A DNA stretch of 16,722 nt from Gammaproteobacteria bacterium (lineage in GTDB: Bacteria > Pseudomonadota > Gammaproteobacteria > UBA9214). The translations under genes and the position numbers were made by a program. The notes under the pieces were generated by a model, which was given only the letters and a program-made list of their open reading frames with translations, was not told where the DNA came from and ran no database searches. Of the stretch, positions 7,413 through 13,259 are shown piece by piece. Numbering within the stretch: the stretch's first letter is position 1; each line of letters opens with the position of its first letter. Location of the stretch: contig JAUVNM010000008.1 in NCBI GenBank assembly GCA_030599705.1, forward strand, positions 1-16,722. Reading direction: 5' to 3'.

Positions 7413-8129
7413 TCAATCCTCTTTCACAATTTCAGGGCGCAGGGTACGCCGCCGCAGCCACATCACGCCAAGCAGGTCCACGATGCCGGCCCACAGCCGG
7501 TCATGTATGCCATAGTTCGAGCGCCCGTGCAGCCGTGCGCGATGGTTCACCCCGACCGACAGTACCCGCCCACCCTGTCGCAGTACCAGCGCCGGCAGGA
7601 AACGGTGCATATGGTCAAACCGCGGCAAGGCCATAAAGGTCTCGCGGGCAAACAGTTTGATGCCGCAGGCACTGTCCGGCGCCTGGTCCCGCAGCAGCAG
7701 ACCACGGGTCACGTTGGCAATGCGCGAGGCGGCCCGCTTCCACCAGCCGTCCACACGCTGCCGGCGGTCCCCGGCCACCAGCCAGACATCATCCGGCGCC
7801 CGCTCCATGGCCGCGCACAGGTTCAGGATGTCGGCCGGGTCATTCTGTCCGTCCCCATCCGGGGTAACGACCCAGTGCGCCGCCGCGGCCTCGACCCCGG
7901 TCGCAATCGCCGCGGATTGCCCGCAGCGCTGCCGGTGACGGATGACCCGCAGCTGCGGAACGCGGCCAGTGCAGCCGGACAACACCGACACGGTGTCATC
8001 GGTACTGGCGTCATCCACGACAATGATGTGATAAGCGCCCACATCACCCAGCGTGGCAACGATTTCATCAATCAGGACGGCAATGTTCCGCGCCTCATTG
8101 AACACCGGGATAACAATGGCAAGATCCAC
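7413..8129 (-). CDS. Family 2 glycosyltransferase (polyprenyl-phosphate sugar synthase-like)
   Basis: A GT-A fold, nucleotide-sugar-dependent glycosyltransferase of the dolichol-phosphate mannose synthase/ArnC group. It would load a sugar onto undecaprenyl phosphate on the cytosolic face of the inner membrane. Motifs in the 238-residue product are VIPVFNEARNI (6-16), VVDDASTDDT (37-46) and TPDGDGQNDP (89-98), the last being the metal-binding acidic motif. It lacks the two C-terminal membrane helices of ArnC; only a short hydrophobic run (LWAGIVDLLGVMWL) is present near the end, so membrane attachment may be peripheral. The start is GTG at 8127-8129 with AAGG about 8 nt upstream. It is the first gene of the leftward operon GT2, LAB_N, ArnT-like, lgt, thyA, folA. 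The sugar cannot be predicted. Confidence 0.88.
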   Translation of the reverse strand: MDLAIVIPVFNEARNIAVLIDEIVATLGDVGAYHIIVVDDASTDDTVSVLSGCTGRVPQLRVIRHRQRCGQSAAIATGVEAAAAHWVVTPDGDGQNDPADILNLCAAMERAPDDVWLVAGDRRQRVDGWWKRAASRIANVTRGLLLRDQAPDSACGIKLFARETFMALPRFDHMHRFLPALVLRQGGRVLSVGVNHRARLHGRSNYGIHDRLWAGIVDLLGVMWLRRRTLRPEIVKED

Positions 8130-8179
8130 GCGATTACCTTACTGCAAATGGGGTGTACCCAAATAGCGTTTACTTAAGC

Positions 8180-8203
8180 TTCCCCACGAGGCGTGGGTCC
8201 TAC
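8180..8203 (-). repeat. REP-like unit (family 1)
   Basis: A 24-bp copy reading, on the minus strand, GTAGGA, stem CCCACG, loop CCT, stem CGTGGG, GAA. Compared with the unit at 3320-3343 (CCCGCG/CGCGGG), both sides of one stem base pair have changed (G-C to A-T), so the hairpin is preserved. Confidence 0.8.
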
Positions 8204-8226
8204 AGGGAATCCCGATCCAAAGCCAG

Positions 8227-8251
8227 GTAGGACCGGCCCCCCGGCCGGGAA
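8227..8251 (+). repeat. REP-like unit (family 1)
   Basis: A 25-bp copy reading GTAGGA, stem CCGGCC, loop CCCC, stem GGCCGG, GAA. It is identical to the unit at 3293-3316 except for one extra C in the loop. Confidence 0.85.
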
Positions 8252-8326
8252 TGGTGAGTATTCCTGGCCTTTTGGGCTTAAGTAATTGCCCTTCGGGTGT
8301 AACCTGTTTTTCAGGGACTGTTTCGT

Positions 8327-8332
8327 TATAGT
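8327..8332 (+). promoter_or_regulatory. Possible -10 box of the yyaL-like gene
   Basis: TATAGT matches the -10 consensus at 5/6 positions, 32 nt before the ATG at 8365. No good -35 is seen at 16-18 bp upstream, so the call is tentative. Confidence 0.3.
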
Positions 8333-8337
8333 ACTAC

Positions 8338-8351
8338 GCCCCCGGCCGGGA
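8338..8351 (+). repeat. REP remnant upstream of the yyaL-like gene
   Basis: gcccccggccggga matches the 3' half of the family-1 unit at 3293-3316, without the GTAGGA head. It ends 13 nt before the ATG at 8365 and so lies in the leader of that gene. Confidence 0.4.
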
Positions 8352-8364
8352 CAATTCATTGACC

Positions 8365-10437
8365 ATGAGCGAGCATAGCAACCAACTCATCAACGAGACC
8401 AGCCCCTACCTGCTGCAGCACGCCCATAACCCGGTGGACTGGCACCCCTGGGGACCGGATGCGCTGGAAAAGGCGCGCAGGGAGAACAAACCCATCCTGC
8501 TGTCGGTAGGTTACTCGGCCTGTCACTGGTGCCACGTCATGGCACACGAGTCCTTCGAGGACCCGGAGACCGCGCAGCTGATGAATGAGCTGTTCATCAA
8601 CATCAAGGTAGACCGCGAGGAACGCCCGGACATCGACAAGATCTACCAGAGCGCGCATTCACTGCTGACCCAGCGCCCCGGTGGCTGGCCGTTGACCGTG
8701 TTCCTGACGCCGGATGACCAGGTCCCGTTTTTCGCTGGCACCTATTTCCCGGACGAACCCCGGCACGGCATGCCCTCCTTCCGCGACCTGATGCAGCGCA
8801 TTGCCGATTTTCTCGGGTCGCGCGAGGCCGACATCCGCAAGCAAAACACCACGCTGGTCGAGGCATTGCAATCCATCGCGACGGCAGGCGCGGCCCCCGG
8901 GACTCCCGGCCCGCAGCCACTGGATAGCGCCCGCCAGCAGCTCGAGCAGAGTTTCGACGGGAAACTGGGCGGTTTCGGCAGCGCCCCCAAGTTCCCGCAC
9001 CCGACCAGTATCGAACGCCTGTTGCGGCACTGGGCCGGGACCGGCGGCCAGGACAAACGCGCCCTGTACATGGCGGTCTTCACACTGGAGCAGATGGCGC
9101 GCGGCGGCATGAACGACCAGCTTGGCGGCGGCTTCTGCCGCTACTCGGTTGATGACCGCTGGATGATCCCGCATTTCGAAAAGATGCTGTATGACAACGG
9201 CGCCCTGCTTGCCCTGTATGCCGAGGCCTGGGCCGCGACCGGCACTCCGCTGTTCCGGCGCAGCTGCGAACAGACGGCCGGCTGGGTAATGCGCGAGATG
9301 CAGGCAGACTCCGGCGGCTATTACTCGAGTCTCGATGCCGATTCTGAAGGCGTGGAAGGCAGGTTCTACGTGTGGACACCGGAGACGGTAACCGCACTGC
9401 TGGATGAGGATGAATATTCCCTCATCGAACGGCACTTCGGACTCGACCGCCCGGCCAATTTCGAGGGGCACTGGCATTTTCACGTGTACCGTACCCGCGA
9501 ACAGCTTGCACAGGAGTTTTCACTCGATGCCGCGACCGTGGACAGCCGCCTTGAATCGGCCATGGGAAAACTGTTTACTGCACGCGCACAACGGGTGGCC
9601 CCCGGACGCGACGACAAGGTGCTCACGTCGTGGAACGGACTGATGATCCGCGGCATGGCCTGTGCCGGGCGTTACCTCGACCGGCCGGACTGGATTGCCT
9701 CGGCCGAACGTGCCGTGGATTTCATCCGCGAACAGCTGTGGCAGGATGGCCGCCTGCTGGCTACCTGGAAGGACGGGCGCGCGCACCTGAATGCCTACCT
9801 CGATGACTATGTCTATTTGATTGATGGCCTGCTGGAACTGCTGCAGGCACGCTGGCGTGATCGTGACCTGCTGTTCGCGATAGAACTGGCCGAGGTGGTG
9901 CTGGACCATTTCCGGGACCCGGCCGGCGGATTCTTCTTTACCTCGGACGATCATGAAACCCTGATCCAGCGCCCCAAGCCGATCCATGATGATGCAACCC
10001 CCTCCGGTAACGGCGTTGCCGCCAAGGTGTTGTCGCGGCTGGGTCACCTGCTCGGTGAAACCCCCTACCTGGAAGCCGCGGAGCAGACACTGCAGGGGCT
10101 CTGGTCGAGTATCGAGCAAATGCCGCACGGTCATGCCAGCCTGCTGGTGGCGCTGGAAGAGTCCCTGTCGCCGCTGCAGACGGTCATCGTGCGCGGCAGC
10201 GGCACGACCCTGGACCAGTGGAAACACCGCATGAGCAGCACCTATGCCCCGCGGCGTATCGGTTTTGTGATCCCCGAGTCCGAACACGTCCTGCCCGGGG
10301 TGCTGGCGGAACGCAAAACGCAGGGTGGCGTGCTCGCCTACATCTGCAGCGGGCTGTCCTGCAGTGCACCGGTGACGGACTACGCGGAATTTGAACAACA
10401 GCTGGCAACGACCGAGGTACCCGGATCCGATGAGTGA
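8365..10437 (+). CDS. SSP411/YyaL-type thioredoxin-domain protein (DUF255)
   Basis: A 690-residue member of the family that joins an N-terminal thioredoxin-like domain (DUF255, Thioredox_DsbH) to an alpha/alpha-barrel resembling sugar epimerases and six-hairpin glycosidases. Its biological substrate is not settled. Visible features are HNPVDWHPWG near 21-30, the CxxC site SACHWCHVMAHESF with Cys53 and Cys56, VDREERPDIDKIY, the GGWPLTVFLTP strand, and then GGFGSAPKFPHP, GGGFCRYSVDDRWMIPHFEKM, SLDADSEGVEG and DDKVLTSWNG. No signal peptide is present, so it should be cytosolic. The ATG at 8365 is preferred over the TTG two codons upstream. The leader holds a truncated REP unit and no strong ribosome binding site. 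It overlaps the next gene by 8 nt. Confidence 0.94.
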   Translation: MSEHSNQLINETSPYLLQHAHNPVDWHPWGPDALEKARRENKPILLSVGYSACHWCHVMAHESFEDPETAQLMNELFINIKVDREERPDIDKIYQSAHSLLTQRPGGWPLTVFLTPDDQVPFFAGTYFPDEPRHGMPSFRDLMQRIADFLGSREADIRKQNTTLVEALQSIATAGAAPGTPGPQPLDSARQQLEQSFDGKLGGFGSAPKFPHPTSIERLLRHWAGTGGQDKRALYMAVFTLEQMARGGMNDQLGGGFCRYSVDDRWMIPHFEKMLYDNGALLALYAEAWAATGTPLFRRSCEQTAGWVMREMQADSGGYYSSLDADSEGVEGRFYVWTPETVTALLDEDEYSLIERHFGLDRPANFEGHWHFHVYRTREQLAQEFSLDAATVDSRLESAMGKLFTARAQRVAPGRDDKVLTSWNGLMIRGMACAGRYLDRPDWIASAERAVDFIREQLWQDGRLLATWKDGRAHLNAYLDDYVYLIDGLLELLQARWRDRDLLFAIELAEVVLDHFRDPAGGFFFTSDDHETLIQRPKPIHDDATPSGNGVAAKVLSRLGHLLGETPYLEAAEQTLQGLWSSIEQMPHGHASLLVALEESLSPLQTVIVRGSGTTLDQWKHRMSSTYAPRRIGFVIPESEHVLPGVLAERKTQGGVLAYICSGLSCSAPVTDYAEFEQQLATTEVPGSDE

Positions 10438-10843
10438 TACCACCGATACCCTGCAACTCCCCGGTGCACAGCTGGAATCCATCGAGCAGGGCGAGAATGA
10501 AATTACCCTGCACTTTTCACAGTTTCATATCGTGCAGGAAATGGAGAACACCATTGAAAACAGCCTGTGGACCCAGGCCTGCGACCTGGTGTTGCGGAAT
10601 ATCGAGATCAGCGGTGAGTTGCCGGACTGTCCCTGCGAAATCAAGGGCGGTGACCTGACCGACAACATCTTTACCTACCGCGACCACGCACCCCTGCCGA
10701 TTGACTGGCACGGTGATACCGGATGCAAGTTTACCGTGACGAACAGTGACCGCGGATTTTCAATCGACGCCGAAACCCTGCAGGTGGAACGGCTGGAGCA
10801 CCCGCGCTATATCAAACATGTAAAAAAAGGGGACTTTCCCTGA
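10430..10843 (+). CDS. Small cytosolic protein of unknown function, coupled to the yyaL-like gene
   Basis: I do not recognise this 137-residue product. The ATG at 10430 lies inside the last codons of the yyaL-like gene (8-nt overlap), which points to co-translation; earlier in-frame starts would overlap further and lack support. The sequence is acidic, has no signal peptide or membrane segment, and looks mainly beta. It contains four cysteines (51, 67, 69, 99), with a CPC motif at 67-69 followed by EIKGGDLTDNIFTYRDHAP. Cysteines beside a thioredoxin-domain partner make a redox or metal link possible, but this is speculation. The final codons and TGA stop (10841-10843) lie inside the left arm of the inverted-repeat element at 10834-11034. 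Confidence 0.8.
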   Translation: MSDTTDTLQLPGAQLESIEQGENEITLHFSQFHIVQEMENTIENSLWTQACDLVLRNIEISGELPDCPCEIKGGDLTDNIFTYRDHAPLPIDWHGDTGCKFTVTNSDRGFSIDAETLQVERLEHPRYIKHVKKGDFP

Positions 10844-10863
10844 TCGAGTGGGTAGATTACCGT

Positions 10864-10887
10864 TGTAGGGCCGAATTCATTCGGCCA
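10864..10887 (+). repeat. REP-like unit, family 2 (left copy)
   Basis: TGTAGG followed by an 8-bp stem ggccgaat/attcggcc around a 2-nt loop (tc). It is the inverted partner of 10971-10994. Confidence 0.75.
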
Positions 10888-10928
10888 ATCGTTTTAGCGA
10901 TTACCCCAATCGTTTTAGCGATTACCCC
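10887..10928. repeat. 21-bp tandem duplication, two identical copies
   Basis: Two identical 21-bp units (10887-10907 and 10908-10928) each start with aatcgttttagcgatt, which contains its own small dyad aatcg/cgatt, and end in acccc. Confidence 0.9.
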
Positions 10929-10970
10929 ATTGGTACTGCATCTGGATGACAGATCGCGAGGAAACGCCGC

Positions 10971-10994
10971 TGGTCGAATAAATTCGACCCTACA
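10971..10994 (-). repeat. REP-like unit, family 2 (right copy)
   Basis: On the minus strand TGTAGG is followed by an 8-bp stem ggtcgaat/attcgacc around a 2-nt loop (tt). Relative to the left copy one stem pair is changed on both sides (C-G to T-A), so pairing is kept. Confidence 0.75.
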
Positions 10995-11057
10995 GTTCTG
11001 CTAACAGTTGATTTACCCACTCAATCAGGGGAAGCACCAAAAGAATAGCCGGTCATA

Positions 11058-11489
11058 TCAGTCGCACTTAGCGCCCAGGTAGTGCCCTTTCCAGCTGTTG
11101 GTTATAGTCATTGTCTGGCCGTTAAGCACCATGCTCATCTGCATCTCGCCACTGGCGGTCTTGCCGCGGGTGACGAATTTACCTTCGCCACTGGATTCCG
11201 GCATACCGTTACCACCACACTTGAACTTCCATGAAATCGAATCTGCCGAGTCCTGCTTGTCGGTGACGGTACATCCCCCACCCTCCATCATTGCCTGCGC
11301 CGGATCAAACGAATCCTCCGTAATGCACTCGGTCGTGGTTTCAACCTGTGGCTGCGGCGACATCGGATTGCGCATCTCGGTCTCTACCTGCCACTTGCCC
11401 GTCCTGATCTCGAAGGCACTGGCAGAACCTGCCGCAGCCAGCAACAGGCTGGATAGAATGCATACAGTAATAGGGCCTTGCCTGGTCAT
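11058..11489 (-). CDS. Secreted DUF3617-like protein
   Basis: The 143-residue product has a clear signal peptide: MTRQGPITVC, a hydrophobic core (ILSSLLLAAAG) and SASA-FE, fitting cleavage after residue 25. The mature part opens with EIRTGKWQVETEMR, a typical start of the DUF3617 family of periplasmic proteins, whose function is unknown. Four cysteines in the mature chain (55, 73, 91, 142) could form two disulfides. The ATG at 11489 is chosen because AGGGGGA lies just upstream on the minus strand and the signal peptide begins there; an upstream in-frame start would place 39 extra residues before it. It lies downstream of the metzincin-like gene but is separated from it by a strong terminator, so it should have its own promoter. 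Confidence 0.82.
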   Translation of the reverse strand: MTRQGPITVCILSSLLLAAAGSASAFEIRTGKWQVETEMRNPMSPQPQVETTTECITEDSFDPAQAMMEGGGCTVTDKQDSADSISWKFKCGGNGMPESSGEGKFVTRGKTASGEMQMSMVLNGQTMTITNSWKGHYLGAKCD

Positions 11490-11593
11490 CGGATCCCCCT
11501 GTTGTGTTTGTTTGTCAAAATAAGGGAACCGACTGTAACGCAGATACGGTCGGGATTCACCCCGCCCGATCAGCAAAAAGAATGTAAATAAAA

Positions 11594-11618
11594 AAGCGGC
11601 CTGCAAGGCAGGCCGCTT
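11594..11618 (-). terminator. Strong intrinsic terminator of the metzincin-like gene
   Basis: A perfect 11-bp stem (aagcggcctgc / gcaggccgctt) with a 3-nt loop is followed on the minus strand by a run of T (positions 11593 down to 11588 are all A on the plus strand). It lies 23 nt after the stop of the leftward gene ending at 11642. Confidence 0.93.
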
Positions 11619-11641
11619 AGGTGTTATCTGTCGGTAACCGA

Positions 11642-13066
11642 CTAGCGCGATGCGGTGTTGTTGCCGGACGGCACCACCATACCCGTGATGAAGTAGCGGC
11701 CAATACTGCCGTAGTCGGAGTGCGCGACTGCCGGGTTGGACACTCCCTTGATTTCAAGCACATAACGACCTGCGGGGACACGGGTCTTGAGGTTGGCGGC
11801 CGTGGTGTTGCTCGGATCCTGCTCGGCAACCCGCTTGCCATTGGCATCATACAGTGCAATGTGGACATCCAGGTTGCCGCCGTGCTGTTTGTCACCGGCC
11901 ATTGCCTGCCACACCGGGGTCACCGTAAAATCCACGTTACCGGCGCCTACGTTAACCACGAACACATCGACATCATCCCGGTCCTCGATGACACCCTGGT
12001 TCCGGGCACTGTGCCCGGCATCAGAGTTGACCTCGCCATTCTTGCCAACAACCAGCCGGGTCCCCTTGTCAGAGCGAGTGTCATCGTGGTCGTCTCTGCG
12101 CATCCCCATCCGGCCGCTCAGGATGGCAATATCATCCTGGCTGTTGAATTCACCCTGGCTCCACTGGGTAACGTGCTGCTCCGGGTCAAGACCCATAATC
12201 GGTGCCCAGCTGACCTGGCTGCCCTTGCCGGCGGCGGCGCCATCATGACTCAGACCCACCAAATGCCCCATACCGTGGGATACCGCGCCGGCCACTGCCG
12301 TCGTGGAACCGAGGTTGTTCGTATAGACAAAGGCCGGTGAATAATACGGTGTGTGGCTTAACCCGAGAATATTGATATAACTGGCGCCGCCCGCCTGTGG
12401 CTCCGGCAGTGTCGAGCGCTTGGCGTCGCTCCGGGTCACCAGGATCCAGCCGGTGTTGCCGCCGGTCTGCCCGGGCTCTTCGGTCGTGACATCCACCTTG
12501 AAGGGCGCGAAGTCCTCGGCCACCACCTGCCAGATTTCCTTCATGGCAGCGAGTTCCACGGCACTGAACTTGCCCGGCTTGCCGTCGGTGTCGTAGGGCT
12601 GCGCCTCAAGTTTGTCGGCACCGGTAGTGACGTTCCAGGCCGAATCGCTTACCGTTCCGCCATTGAAATCGATGAATACCCGGTACTTTGCTCCAGGCAT
12701 ACTGTGCAGGCTGAAAACTTCTTTTTCAGTTACCTTGCCGGTCGGGGCCGCCTTGCCACCCTGCTTGCCATGCGTCGCAAAGCTGTCCGCATAGTAAACC
12801 CCGCCCTGCTTGTCGACCCGCATATGGGCAAGGTCGCTGGAGGTAAATTCAATGCTCTGCAGCCATTGCCGGGTGAGATTGCGCCCGGATTCCGGCAGCG
12901 CTTCAACTGCGGTGCGGAATTCACCGGCGGGCAATGCGCTGATACTCCGCGGTGCCCCGGCACCAAATGACTGGGCGCCGGCCGATACACAATAGATACT
13001 GCCGGTTACCATCAATAAACCAAACAGCATGGTCTTTGCCTGTGATGAGAAATTTCCGTTTTTCAT
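11642..13066 (-). CDS. Secreted metzincin-like protein with PPC-type C-terminal domain, catalytic Glu missing
   Basis: The 474-residue product starts at ATG 13066, preceded by AAAGGTGA; an upstream ATG (13162) has no ribosome binding site. A signal peptide (hydrophobic FGLLMVTGSIYCVSAG, cleavage near AGA-QS at 30-33) indicates export. The middle domain looks like a zinc metallopeptidase of the metzincin type: a FVYTNNLG segment, the site HGMGHLVGLSH (264-274), and a Met-turn in WAPIMG (Met291) followed by VTQWSQGEF. The canonical site is HExxHxxGxxH. All three histidines are present but the catalytic glutamate is glycine (Gly265). A C-terminal beta domain (about 363-466, with DVDVFVV, LDVHIALYDANG and VPAGRYVLEIKG) resembles a bacterial pre-peptidase C-terminal domain. 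It may be a zinc-binding non-enzyme. It is monocistronic and ends in a strong terminator. Confidence 0.8.
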   Translation of the reverse strand: MKNGNFSSQAKTMLFGLLMVTGSIYCVSAGAQSFGAGAPRSISALPAGEFRTAVEALPESGRNLTRQWLQSIEFTSSDLAHMRVDKQGGVYYADSFATHGKQGGKAAPTGKVTEKEVFSLHSMPGAKYRVFIDFNGGTVSDSAWNVTTGADKLEAQPYDTDGKPGKFSAVELAAMKEIWQVVAEDFAPFKVDVTTEEPGQTGGNTGWILVTRSDAKRSTLPEPQAGGASYINILGLSHTPYYSPAFVYTNNLGSTTAVAGAVSHGMGHLVGLSHDGAAAGKGSQVSWAPIMGLDPEQHVTQWSQGEFNSQDDIAILSGRMGMRRDDHDDTRSDKGTRLVVGKNGEVNSDAGHSARNQGVIEDRDDVDVFVVNVGAGNVDFTVTPVWQAMAGDKQHGGNLDVHIALYDANGKRVAEQDPSNTTAANLKTRVPAGRYVLEIKGVSNPAVAHSDYGSIGRYFITGMVVPSGNNTASR

Positions 13067-13119
13067 GATGTCACCTTTGTAAGCTATGCGGGATACAGAA
13101 TCAACTGCCTGCCGTGCAA

Positions 13120-13136
13120 GTGCGCTAAAAGCGCAC
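13120..13136. promoter_or_regulatory. Dyad upstream of the metzincin-like gene
   Basis: gtgcgc/gcgcac form a perfect 6-bp stem with a 5-nt loop (taaaa), about 55 nt before the start codon. It could be an operator or a leader hairpin; there is no further support. Confidence 0.25.
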
Positions 13137-13197
13137 AGCAGCACATCAGTATGTCGGGTCATGCGGGGAAACTATTTAATGAAAAAGGGCTGAAGTG

Positions 13198-13209
13198 TGA
13201 CGTGCGTCA
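13198..13209. promoter_or_regulatory. TGACG-tg-CGTCA palindrome
   Basis: A 5-bp perfect palindrome with 2-nt centre lies between the putA stop and the metzincin-like gene, about 130 nt upstream of the latter. It overlaps a TTGACG on the minus strand, but no -10 is found at proper spacing. Possible operator site. Confidence 0.2.
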
Positions 13210-13259
13210 ACATTTCATGAGGTCACCCCGCAACAGCGGAAACTTCCATTGATCCCGCG

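Larger units (their letters stand above)
8170..8285. repeat. 116-bp element: 10-bp inverted ends enclosing two REP-like units
   Basis: ttacttaagc at 8170-8179 and its exact complement gcttaagtaa at 8276-8285 bracket the two family-1 REP units at 8180-8203 and 8227-8251. The whole block lies in the divergent spacer between the GT2 operon and the yyaL-like gene. It may be a small non-autonomous REP-derived element or may simply carry regulatory dyads. No target-site duplication could be defined. Confidence 0.55.
10834..11034. repeat. 201-bp inverted-repeat element with nested REP pair and tandem repeat
   Basis: The outer arms 10834-10857 and 11011-11034 are inverted copies of each other, matching at 21 of 24 positions. 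Nested inside are two REP-like units of a second family (10864-10887 and 10971-10994, also inverted) and a 21-bp tandem duplication (10887-10928). No open reading frame of note is inside. The structure is that of a MITE-like or REP-derived element, or an elaborate bidirectional terminator between the convergent genes on either side. The left arm contains the stop codon of the upstream gene. Confidence 0.75.

Noticed and set aside
7104..8177. 357-codon plus-strand frame across the GT2 and LAB_N genes
   Set aside because: Both minus-strand genes show clear family motifs, while this frame is rich in Q, H, P and R without any domain, as expected of an antisense shadow.
10821..10840. Intrinsic terminator on the minus strand (short GC hairpin followed by seven T)
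   Set aside because: The stem is only about 4 bp. The T run is real and could work with the larger inverted repeat, but alone it is too weak to call.
10887..10928. CRISPR-like array
   Set aside because: Only two abutting 21-bp copies with no spacer between them and no cas genes nearby; this is a simple tandem duplication.
11523..11530. TTGACA-type -35 box (minus strand) before the DUF3617-like gene
   Set aside because: At 17 bp spacing the -10 would fall on gatccg directly before the start codon, which is not a plausible promoter.
13067..13162. N-terminal extension of the metzincin-like gene by 32 codons
   Set aside because: The extension would put 32 residues ahead of the signal peptide and lacks a ribosome binding site; ATG 13066 has AAAGGTGA.
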